Source: Deltaproteobacteria bacterium (lineage in GTDB: Bacteria > Myxococcota_A > Polyangia > DRWM01 > JAAZOP01). Taken from it: a stretch of 51,787 nt of DNA. The first letter of the stretch is position 1; every line of letters starts with the position of its first letter. The notes under the pieces were generated by a model. It did not search any database and had not been told where the DNA came from. It saw nothing but the letters and a program-made list of their open reading frames with translations. Below, piece after piece: positions 1-7,420 of the stretch. Location of the stretch: assembly GCA_016218765.1 (NCBI GenBank), contig JACRCZ010000108.1, forward strand, positions 1 through 51,787, in the 5' to 3' direction. The translations under genes and the position numbers were made by a program.

Positions 1-171
1 CCCCCATCTGTGTTCATCTGTGTCCATCTGTGGTTTTCCCCCCTCCCTGCCCTCCCCCATCTGTGTTCATCTGTGTCCATCTGTGGTTTTCCCCCCTCCC
101 TGCCCTCCCCCATCTGTGTCCATCTGTGTCCATCTGTGGTTTCTTCTTCTCCCCTCCCTGTCCGTCCCCAC
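1..171. repeat. Tandem repeat of about 53 bp, three units, cut by the window edge
   Basis: Units at 1-53 and 54-106 look identical. The third, 107-171, is diverged. Each unit is built from the octamer CATCTGTG repeated three times followed by a pyrimidine-rich spacer. The array stops exactly where the stop codon of the flanking minus-strand gene begins (172-174). The spacing does not resemble a CRISPR array, because the spacers are the same and no leader is visible. The octamer type is a dispersed intergenic simple repeat. Confidence 0.9.
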
Positions 172-2358
172 TCAGTACGTCACGGCGTAGACGAAGCTGT
201 TCTTGGGATCGCGCAGGACTCGCTCGCGGATCACGGCCTGCGGGACCACGTCCCCGTCGACGAACCTCGCCACCAGCGCCTCGGCGGCGGCGCGGTCGCC
301 GGTGGCCTTGATCCGCCCCACGCGGCGCATCATCTCGTCGATCGCGTCGGGGAGTTTTTCGAAGTCCACGGCGAACGCGCCCCGGTCGGTCCCGTTGGCC
401 GCGAGCGCCTCGGGATCCCAGCGCATGGCGCCCAGCTCCAGGAGGAGCCCGATCTGGATGGCGGAGAGCTGGCTGTAGGCCTTGGGCACCCCGTCGGCGT
501 ACATGCCGCGCGAGATGTGCCCCATGCACCAGGCGAGGTTGACGGCGTAGCTTTGGCGGGCCTCGTCGGGGCCGAGGATGCCGCGGTCCTCTAGGAACCG
601 GACGAACCAGAGTGCGCCGGTCTGGGCCTTCAGCTCCTCCATGACGGAGGCCAGCGGTCCGCCGAACAGGTCGTCGTCCTTCTTGCCGCGGACCGCGTAC
701 TCGTGGGAGGGGCCGAGGTTGTGGGTGGCCTCGTGCAGGATCGTGCCGAGCACGTCGGGTTTCTGCCGGTCGCCGAAGGCCGCGGCGAACGCCGGGTCGA
801 AGAGCGCCAGGACGCGGTTGCGCGCCATGCGCATGCTGTCCTCGTCGGTGTAGAGGTTGGACATGACGACGGTCCGCCCGCGCCCCTCGTTGGCCACCGG
901 TCCCCAGTTGGGCAGGCTCTGTCCGATCGTGGCCATCATGGGGTCGCGGTCGTCGCCGTGGTTGGAGACGATGTCGATGAAGTCCGGCAGGTGGAAGGTG
1001 ACCGTGCGGGCCGCGTAGGGCCGGCCGATGCGCGCGGCGAGGGCGTCCTCCATGTCCTGCTGGACGGGGGCGAGCTTCGCCTGCCAGGCGAGCGACTCGT
1101 CGTTGATCCGCGCGAACGTCATGTGGAAGCCGGCATGCTGCGCGCAGGGATCCCAATAGACCTCGTCGGGCGCGACGCGCACGTACCAGGCCGAGTTTTC
1201 CGCGTTCATGCGCGACCACGCCTCGTCCGCCGGCTGCCAGTCGTTGGACTCGAAGCTGTCCGCCGCGGCCCGGAGGTACGTGCGCAGCGCCGCCTCGGTC
1301 TCGACCGTCTCGATCGCGTCCGCCGCCGCGCGCAGCTCGGAGGCCACGGCCTTCATCTTCTCGGCGTAGGCCACGGTCAGCGGGACGGCGACGAGGCCGC
1401 TGCGGTCCTCGTTCTCCCGCACCACGGTGAACGGCGTGAGGAGCGTCTCGGCGTCGGGACGCGCGGCCAGCGTCTGGCAGAAGCCGTCCTCCTTCTGGAG
1501 GGCGGCGGGGTAGGCGTCGACGGGCTGGGCGGGAGCGCCGGGTGCGGCCGAGCAGGCGGGGTTGCCCTCGGTGAGCGGGGCGACGCACCGGACGCCCCAG
1601 TTGCGGCGGAACGCGCTGGCGCTCGCCGGGTCGTCGGCCGGGACGAGGCTTGCGACGGCGGCGGCGCCGCAATGCGCGGCGTACAGCTCATCGATCAGGC
1701 GGCCCGCGGCGAGCATCCGGGCCAGGAACGCCTTCTCCGGCGCGGAGAGGCCGGAGAATTCCCCCTCCACCAGCGTCGGATAGCCCTGGTCCAGCTCCTG
1801 GTCGATCGCCCGGCGGCGGTCGCGCTCCGGGGCGGGCAGTGCGGCGTACGGATCGGCGCCGGGCGCGAGCGCCTTCAGCTTCTCGTAGGCAGCCGCGAAC
1901 TCCGGGGTGAACGCCCCGTCGGCGACCCAGCGGCCCTCGGTCGGGTAGAAGAGCAGGCCGGCGACCTCGTCGGGATCGACCGCGCCGTCGCCGTCGGCAT
2001 CCAGCCGCCAGAAGAGCGGCAGGTCGAGCCGGACGGCGCGCCGGTTCAGCTCGTCGCGCGACATGGCGGAAAAGTCGTGGGCGCCGGGAGCGCCTTCCTT
2101 GGTCAACCCCGTGGACGCGGCCTCCGGGTCGGCGGCGCCGTCCGCGGGCGTCTCTTTCGCTGCCGCGGCGTCGGCGGCGGGCGCCGCGACGTCGGCGGCG
2201 GCTGCGGCGGCGTCGGGAGCGACCGGCGGTGCGATGGCCGCCGTGTCCGCGGGACCCGCCTGCCCCTTGGGCGCCTTGCGGCAGGACGAGAGCGCGCCGA
2301 TCGCGGCGGCGACGACGAGGGCGCTCAGGACGGCGGGGTGCTTGGACGGAACGGACAT
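172..2358 (-). CDS. Zinc-metallopeptidase-like lipoprotein (HEATH motif)
   Basis: A 728-residue protein. The start at 2358 is chosen because AAAGGAGG precedes it and the signal peptide begins there. A hydrophobic segment ends in a lipobox (LSSC, Cys about 26), so an outer-membrane or periplasmic lipoprotein is expected. An Ala/Asp-rich linker follows, then an EF-hand-like loop near residues 119-130 (DADGDGAVDPDE). HEATH at residues 542-546 is an HExxH zinc motif, and 28 residues later comes EELKAQ (E574/E575), a plausible third zinc ligand. The arrangement recalls the M49-like (dipeptidyl-peptidase III related) group, but the inter-motif distance is shorter than in classical DPP III. Function as a peptidase is inferred; the substrate is unknown. 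It appears to be transcribed alone, and a tandem repeat follows its stop codon directly. Confidence 0.8.
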   Translation of the reverse strand: MSVPSKHPAVLSALVVAAAIGALSSCRKAPKGQAGPADTAAIAPPVAPDAAAAAADVAAPAADAAAAKETPADGAADPEAASTGLTKEGAPGAHDFSAMSRDELNRRAVRLDLPLFWRLDADGDGAVDPDEVAGLLFYPTEGRWVADGAFTPEFAAAYEKLKALAPGADPYAALPAPERDRRRAIDQELDQGYPTLVEGEFSGLSAPEKAFLARMLAAGRLIDELYAAHCGAAAVASLVPADDPASASAFRRNWGVRCVAPLTEGNPACSAAPGAPAQPVDAYPAALQKEDGFCQTLAARPDAETLLTPFTVVRENEDRSGLVAVPLTVAYAEKMKAVASELRAAADAIETVETEAALRTYLRAAADSFESNDWQPADEAWSRMNAENSAWYVRVAPDEVYWDPCAQHAGFHMTFARINDESLAWQAKLAPVQQDMEDALAARIGRPYAARTVTFHLPDFIDIVSNHGDDRDPMMATIGQSLPNWGPVANEGRGRTVVMSNLYTDEDSMRMARNRVLALFDPAFAAAFGDRQKPDVLGTILHEATHNLGPSHEYAVRGKKDDDLFGGPLASVMEELKAQTGALWFVRFLEDRGILGPDEARQSYAVNLAWCMGHISRGMYADGVPKAYSQLSAIQIGLLLELGAMRWDPEALAANGTDRGAFAVDFEKLPDAIDEMMRRVGRIKATGDRAAAEALVARFVDGDVVPQAVIRERVLRDPKNSFVYAVTY

Positions 2359-2463
2359 GGTGGGCCTCCTTTCCGGGTGGGCGGCACCGTACACGCAAGT
2401 CCGGGGGGGTGCCAAGGGGTACGGCCAACGTTGCCGATCGCGCGGCCAACGACGCATCAGGCT

Positions 2464-3624
2464 TCAGCGGCACAGCACCTTGCCGGCGGCGAGTTGCCGG
2501 GTGAACTCGAGGAACGGCAGGACAACGATGGGACCGTCGCGCAGCACGATGTCACCGAGGTACACGCCGATGCAGCGGGCGATGCCGGACGACGCGGCGA
2601 GGCTTCGCATTGCCCTCCCGTCCAGGGGGCGCCAGCGACGCGAGGCCTTGGCCTCGATCGCGACCGTCGTGCCCCCGCGCGACCAGAGGAAGTCCACCTC
2701 CGAGCCGGACGGCGTGCGCCAATAGGCCAGACGGCCGCCGCACGCCCCGATCTCGATCCGCGCGCGCAGCTCGTGCAGCACGAGCGTCTCGAGAAGGCGA
2801 CCGCGTTCCTCGGCGTCCAGCGGTTCGCGGGTCCGGCCCGCCAGTGCGCGCGCGACACCGGGGTCGAAGAAGAAGAACTTCGGGTGCCCGACCTCCTTGA
2901 TCTTCGCCCGCGGCTTCCACGCGGGCAGCCAGACACCGAGCAGCGTGTCCACGAGCGCCTCGAAGTAGCCCAGCACCGTCTGCCGGGCGACGGCGGCGTC
3001 ACGTGCGATCCCCGCCACGTTCGCCACCTGGCCGTTGGCCAGCGCCGCAACCTCCAGGAACCGGGAGAACGGTTCCAGGCCCTTCACCGCCGCCTCGACC
3101 CGGACCTCCTGCGCGAGGTAGTTCGCGACGTAGGCTTCCAGGAGGTCGATCTTCCCGGCCGCCGACCGTTCGGTGCGGACGGCAGGCAGACAGCCGAAGC
3201 GCAGGACGTCGTCGGTGGAAACGACGAAGCGGAGTTCCTCGGCGGTGAGGGGGAAGAACGCCCGGTTGATGGCGCGGCCGGGGAGGAGATTGGCCGGCGA
3301 GCGGCGGAGCTTGCGGGCGCTGGACCCCGTGAGGGCGAAGCGGTACCGGTTCCCGTGGCGGGCGATGAGGTCCTGGACCTCGTTCAGCAGCGACGGCAGG
3401 CGCTGGACCTCGTCCACGACGACCCAGGAGCCGCGAGGCAGCGCTTCGACCTCCTGGCGGAACTGCTCCGGTCCCCGCAGGAGCCGGAGCAGCTCGCGAT
3501 CGACGACGAGGTCGAAGCGTTTCGCGGCGGGCAGGGTTGCTCGCAGCCAGGTCGTCTTCCCCGTGCCGCGAGGTCCGAAGAGGAAGAACGTCCGCGAGGG
3601 CAGTGCCAGAGAGCGTGTAAACAT
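2464..3624 (-). CDS. AAA ATPase with C-terminal DUF4143-type domain
   Basis: Walker A (GPRGTGKTT, about residues 17-25 from this start) and Walker B (VVVDEVQ, about 68-74) are followed by a sensor-like LTGSSARKL. The C-terminal half resembles DUF4143, with EVDFLW and VAIEAKAS spaced like a PD-(D/E)xK nuclease-type core. This is the ATPase family often encoded as isolated, mobile genes; its cellular role is poorly defined. An upstream Met at 3633 is possible, but a promoter-like -10 (CATAAT, 3632-3637) overlaps that codon and no ribosome site precedes either Met. The Met at 3624 therefore fits a leaderless mRNA and the usual family start. It lies just downstream of a decayed Cys-rich gene. Confidence 0.88.
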   Translation of the reverse strand: MFTRSLALPSRTFFLFGPRGTGKTTWLRATLPAAKRFDLVVDRELLRLLRGPEQFRQEVEALPRGSWVVVDEVQRLPSLLNEVQDLIARHGNRYRFALTGSSARKLRRSPANLLPGRAINRAFFPLTAEELRFVVSTDDVLRFGCLPAVRTERSAAGKIDLLEAYVANYLAQEVRVEAAVKGLEPFSRFLEVAALANGQVANVAGIARDAAVARQTVLGYFEALVDTLLGVWLPAWKPRAKIKEVGHPKFFFFDPGVARALAGRTREPLDAEERGRLLETLVLHELRARIEIGACGGRLAYWRTPSGSEVDFLWSRGGTTVAIEAKASRRWRPLDGRAMRSLAASSGIARCIGVYLGDIVLRDGPIVVLPFLEFTRQLAAGKVLCR

Positions 3625-3631
3625 CGCCGGC

Positions 3632-3660
3632 ATTATGACGGCAAATACGCCGGCGGTCTA
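3632..3660 (-). promoter_or_regulatory. Putative sigma70-type promoter of the AAA ATPase gene
   Basis: On the minus strand TAGACC (3655-3660) and CATAAT (3632-3637) are 17 bp apart. The expected transcription start falls on or next to the ATG at 3624, implying a leaderless transcript. There is no Shine-Dalgarno sequence here. Called by eye. Confidence 0.4.
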
Positions 3661-4100
3661 CGGTTCGCTGCACCGTCCCGGTTCGCGCCGCCGCACGGCG
3701 GGACGCAGGTGTCGGTCGTCTCGTCACAGCGGCCGCGGCACGTCCCCAACCCGTAGCAGGTACCGGTCGACGGGAGGGCGACGCAGCGGCCGGTCGTGCT
3801 GTCGCAGTACGCTCCCGGTTCGCAATCCAGGGGGTCGCTGCACATCACTCGTCGCTCTGCTCGTGGCAGTACCCGGCGCCGATCTCCCCCACGCAGAACA
3901 GCCCGAGCTCGCAGTCGTGGGTACTGCCGCACGGGGCGCCGATGCCGCCCATGGGACTGCACAGGCTTCGATCTGGCCGAACCACGGCTGGCCGTGCCCG
4001 TAGAGCAGCTTGCTGCCACAGGTCAGTCCCGTGCACGTTGCCGGCGGCTCCGGGACGGCGGTCGGGCGCCGCGCGGCGCGAAGGCGTCGATGCTCACGCT
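3633..4100 (-). pseudogene. Frameshifted remnant of a Cys-rich secreted protein
   Basis: Three minus-strand frames read in succession give a coherent Cys-rich product: PPATCTGLTCGSKLLYGHG, then CSPMGGIGAPCGSTHDC, then CSDPLDCEPGAYC and CYGLGTCRGRCDETTDTC. The shifts lie near 3963-3967 and 3847-3852, and both are resolved by removing one TG dinucleotide. No start codon or signal peptide is present, because the reading frame begins at the stop codon of the GGDEF gene. The repeated CxxxxDC/CxxxxGxC pattern is typical of secreted or lipoprotein Cys-rich modules common in Myxococcota. Either this is a decayed 3' fragment or the sequence has two indel errors. The second junction (TGATG) could also permit stop-start coupling. 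Confidence 0.6.
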
Positions 4101-4101
4101 C

Positions 4102-6387
4102 TCAGTTGCCGGCGGCGGTGGCGGCCAGTCGTGCGGCGTAGCCGGAGGCGTCGAGCGGGCCGGAGACGACGGCGCCCTGGGCGGAGTGGCAGCCGAGGGT
4201 GCGGAGGAGGATCAGGGTATCGCCGCCGGGTACGCCGGCGGCAACGATCCGCGGGCGATCCATGTTCCGCGACAGGGCGACGACGGCGGAGAGGAGCGCG
4301 GCGCGATCGGAGCCGGCACGCAGCCGCGCCACGAACTCCTCGGCGAACACGACGACATCGATCGGGGACTCGCGGATCAGGTTGAGCGAAGCGGCGGCCA
4401 GGCCGAACTCGTCCAGCGCGACGCGCAGGCCCGCCGCGTGGAACCGTTGCAGCGCACCGCCGACGGCGGCACGCTGGACCAGCAGCGTGGACTCGGACAC
4501 CCGCACCTCGAGCGTCCCGGCCGGCACGCCGGACCCCTGGACGACGCGCAGCAGCTCATCGACGTTCGGCCCGCGCACCAGCCGGCGCGCGCTGCAGCGC
4601 AGCGAGATCACGCCCGGCTTGCGCCCCGCCGCGATCCAGCCGGCGGCATCGGCGCACACCGTGCGCAGGACGCGGTCCTCCAGCGAGACGATCACGCCGG
4701 TCTCTTCCGCGAGCCGCAACAGCTCTGCCGGCCGGATGTCGCCGGCATCGCCGCGATCCCAGCGGATCACCGCCTCGGCGCCGACGACCGCGCCGCTGGC
4801 GAGGTCCACGCGGGGCACGTAGCGCACGCCGACCTTGCCCAGATCGAGCGCCACGCGCAGATCGGCGAGGAACGCCGAGCGCTCGAGCGCCCCGACCGAC
4901 GCGTCCTCGGAGGCCATCGCGAAACGCCCCTTGCCGCGTTTCTTCGCGCGGTACATCGCCTCGTCGGCGCGCTGCAGCAGCGCGTCCGCTTCCGTTCCGT
5001 CCACCGGACAGAGCGCGATCCCGACGCTCGTGCCCAGACGGAAGTCGTGCTCCTCGACGAAGAACGGCGCGGCCAGCGCTTCGACGATGCGACGGGCCAC
5101 GATCTCGGCGTCGACCGGGCTGGCGATCTCGGGCAGCACGGCCACGAACTCGTCCCCGCCCATTCGACCCACCGTGTCGCTGGCGCGGACCACCGCCGCC
5201 AGCCGCGCGCCGACCTCCTTGAGCACGGCATCGCCGGCGTCGTGGCCCAGGGTGTCGTTGACCGACTTGAAGCCGTCCAGGTCGATCATCAGGACGCCGG
5301 CGGTCCGCCCGTAGCGGCGGGCCTGGTCCAGCGCGACCCGCAGGCGATCGGTCGTCAGCGCGCGGGTCGGCAGTCCCGTCAGCGCGTCGTGCTGCGCGCG
5401 ATCCCGCAGCTCCGCCTGCTGCTCGAAGTATCGGCCCAGGCCGCGCGCCACGGCCCCGAACTCGGTCCGATCGGCGAAGAGGCTGTCGAGCGGTCCGGGA
5501 CGGTTCTCCTCCAGCGCGCGCCGGATGCGCCGCAGCGGCCGCCCGACCCACAGCTCGAGACCGCCGACGAGCAGGGCGAGCGTGACGAGGCCGAGGGTGC
5601 CGAACATCACGAGCTGCCGGCGCAGGCCCTGCGCCAGCTCGGCCTGCCCCGCCAGCGTGCCCTCCGCGACGAGGTACGCGGCCGGCCTTCCGTCCCAGCC
5701 CTCCAGGGGCCGAGCCACCACGAAGCCGCCGCCCGTGTCCGCGCCCTGCGCGCGCGGCGGCGCGCCGTCGGGGACGACCGCGAACCGCGCCCCGGCCAGG
5801 CCGCCGAACGGCTCGAGCTGGTCCGTCCTGCACCACCGCGCCGCCAGCAGGTAGCCTTTCGGCTGCGTCCGCCGCTCCAGGTCCGCGTCCGGCTGGATCG
5901 GCGCCGTGCGCACCTCGAGCACCCCCCCGGAGGCGTTGGCGAAGAAGCGCCGGAACCACTCGCGCCCGCCCAGGAGCCGGGGGATCTCCCGGACCGGCAA
6001 GGGGAGGGGAACGGGACCGCCGCCCGCCTCGGCAGCCTCCACGTGCGCCACCGAGAAGTCGTCGCGCAGCACCCACGCCAGGTCGACGTCGAAGGTCTCC
6101 ATCCCCGGGGCGAGCTGCTCGGCGGCGAACTCCGGGGCCGTGCCGGCGAGGAACTCCACGAACTGATCCCAGCGGGTGTAATCGGAGGCGAAGGTCTCGG
6201 TCGAGCGCCCCGCCAGCTCGACCATCTGGTCCAGCTCGACGGTGAGCGCGCGCAGGCGCCGGGCGGCGCTCTTCTCCAGCGCGTCCTCCTGCCACCACAG
6301 GATGACGGCGACGCCCGCGGCACCGAGCAGGGTGAAGACGGCGACGGCGAACGCCACTCGCGCCCGGGTCGTCGCCAGGAGCTTCAT
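4102..6387 (-). CDS. Membrane diguanylate cyclase with CHASE4-like sensor and degenerate EAL domain
   Basis: A 761-residue protein. TM1 (about 10-32) and TM2 (about 258-280) flank a periplasmic sensor resembling CHASE4. Next come a HAMP-like linker and a GGDEF domain with an intact GGDEF motif at 410-414 and an RxxD inhibitory site (RASD, R401) nine residues upstream, so c-di-GMP synthesis with product feedback is expected. The C-terminal EAL-type domain keeps ExxxR (EAVIR, about 538), but other metal and catalytic positions are replaced: NxS reads RCS, ExTE reads RVSE, DDFGTG reads DEFGLA, the K-x-D motif reads VVFA, and the distal AEGVE reads AAGVP. Phosphodiesterase activity is therefore unlikely. 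The start codon overlaps the upstream TPR gene stop (ATGA), so the two are probably translationally coupled. Confidence 0.92.
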   Translation of the reverse strand: MKLLATTRARVAFAVAVFTLLGAAGVAVILWWQEDALEKSAARRLRALTVELDQMVELAGRSTETFASDYTRWDQFVEFLAGTAPEFAAEQLAPGMETFDVDLAWVLRDDFSVAHVEAAEAGGGPVPLPLPVREIPRLLGGREWFRRFFANASGGVLEVRTAPIQPDADLERRTQPKGYLLAARWCRTDQLEPFGGLAGARFAVVPDGAPPRAQGADTGGGFVVARPLEGWDGRPAAYLVAEGTLAGQAELAQGLRRQLVMFGTLGLVTLALLVGGLELWVGRPLRRIRRALEENRPGPLDSLFADRTEFGAVARGLGRYFEQQAELRDRAQHDALTGLPTRALTTDRLRVALDQARRYGRTAGVLMIDLDGFKSVNDTLGHDAGDAVLKEVGARLAAVVRASDTVGRMGGDEFVAVLPEIASPVDAEIVARRIVEALAAPFFVEEHDFRLGTSVGIALCPVDGTEADALLQRADEAMYRAKKRGKGRFAMASEDASVGALERSAFLADLRVALDLGKVGVRYVPRVDLASGAVVGAEAVIRWDRGDAGDIRPAELLRLAEETGVIVSLEDRVLRTVCADAAGWIAAGRKPGVISLRCSARRLVRGPNVDELLRVVQGSGVPAGTLEVRVSESTLLVQRAAVGGALQRFHAAGLRVALDEFGLAAASLNLIRESPIDVVVFAEEFVARLRAGSDRAALLSAVVALSRNMDRPRIVAAGVPGGDTLILLRTLGCHSAQGAVVSGPLDASGYAARLAATAAGN

Positions 6388-7325
6388 GGCGATTCCGGGG
6401 CCTCGCAGGCCGCCAGCGCCTCCCGGATCTTGCGCACGGTCCCCGCTTCGGGGTTCGCCGCCAGGAAGACCGGCAGCGCAGCCTGCAACAGCGGCACCGC
6501 CTCGTCGCAGCGTCGGGCCTCGACGAGCAGTCCGCCCAGGACGAAGCCCGCGGTCGCGTCCCCCGGGTGCGTGGCGAGGCAGTCGCGCAACGCCGTCTCC
6601 GCCTCGTCCTCGCGCCCGGCGCGGAGCAGCGCGCGTGCCAGCCCCACCGCCGCGATCGGCGCGCCGGAGGAGCGCGCGACGGCCTCGCGCATGACGGCGA
6701 GCTCCTCGTCGGTGCGACCCAGCTCGCCGAGGATCGCGGCCGTCTCGAACAGCGCGGCGAAGCCGGCGCTGGCGCCCATGCTGGACTCGACCGGCGGGGG
6801 GAGCGGCGCGGCGTCCAGCTCCGAGGCCTTCCCGAGGCTGGCCAGCGCGCCCTCGTGATCCCCCATCTCCTCCTGCTGGATCCCGAGCGCCAGGAAGCCC
6901 TCGGCCTCCTCGGGGAACGCCAGCGTCAGCTCGGTCAGCGTCGCCAGCGCGTCGTCGTCGCGCCCCCGGTAGTGCAGGACGTTGCCCAGGTTGTGGCGCG
7001 ACTCGAACAGACCGGGCTGCCGCCGCAGCGCCTCGCGGTAGTGTTCTTCCGCCGCCGCCCAGTCCTCGCGCTGCTCGGCGCACACGCCGAGGTAGTGGTG
7101 GGCCTGGGCCGGCTCCGCCAGGTGGTCGCGCAGGAGCTGTCCGAGCAGCGCCTCGGCGGCGGGGAAATCGCCCCGCGCGATCATGTCCACGGCATCGGCC
7201 ATCTCGCCCCGCGGGGGCGGCGGCGTGGTGGTTTCGCCGGGGGGGCAGCCGGCGAGGGCGAAAACCAGTGCGGAGAGTGCGGCGAGAGCGGGAGGTGCGT
7301 GATGGGGACGGGCCGTGAACGTCAT
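6384..7325 (-). CDS. TPR-repeat lipoprotein
   Basis: A 313-residue protein. The start at 7325 follows GAGG. A hydrophobic stretch ends in ALAGC, a clear lipobox, so the mature protein is lipid-anchored outside the cytoplasm. The rest is tandem tetratricopeptide repeats (for example AHHYLGVCAEQREDWAAAEE, then HNLGNVLHYRGRDDDALATL). It shares 4 bp (ATGA) with the downstream GGDEF gene, which suggests the TPR lipoprotein supplies an extracytoplasmic protein-binding surface for the CHASE4-like sensor. That partnership is an inference from coupling only. Confidence 0.88.
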   Translation of the reverse strand: MTFTARPHHAPPALAALSALVFALAGCPPGETTTPPPPRGEMADAVDMIARGDFPAAEALLGQLLRDHLAEPAQAHHYLGVCAEQREDWAAAEEHYREALRRQPGLFESRHNLGNVLHYRGRDDDALATLTELTLAFPEEAEGFLALGIQQEEMGDHEGALASLGKASELDAAPLPPPVESSMGASAGFAALFETAAILGELGRTDEELAVMREAVARSSGAPIAAVGLARALLRAGREDEAETALRDCLATHPGDATAGFVLGGLLVEARRCDEAVPLLQAALPVFLAANPEAGTVRKIREALAACEAPESP

Positions 7326-7381
7326 GACATCCTCAACACACACGGCCAGGCTGCGCTGGCCCATGCCATCCACCGCCCCAC

Positions 7382-7420
7382 TTCCCGCACTCCTCGCACT
7401 TCCCGCACTTCCCGCACTCC
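7382..7420. repeat. Short tandem repeat, CCCGCACTT type (copy 1 of 3)
   Basis: Four to five degenerate units of CCCGCACTT/CCGCACTCC. They abut the stop codon (7421-7423) of the minus-strand FHA regulator. The same unit recurs at 30429-30512 and 39021-39058, each time directly after a stop codon. Confidence 0.85.

Noticed and set aside
1..171. Possible CRISPR array
   Set aside because: Units are joined head to tail with identical spacers and internal octamer repetition; no unique spacers, leader or cas genes.
703..3756. Plus-strand open frame of about 1017 codons
   Set aside because: It is antisense to the metallopeptidase and ATPase genes, has no domain-like sequence and reflects the high GC content. 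The minus-strand genes have clear motifs and ribosome sites.
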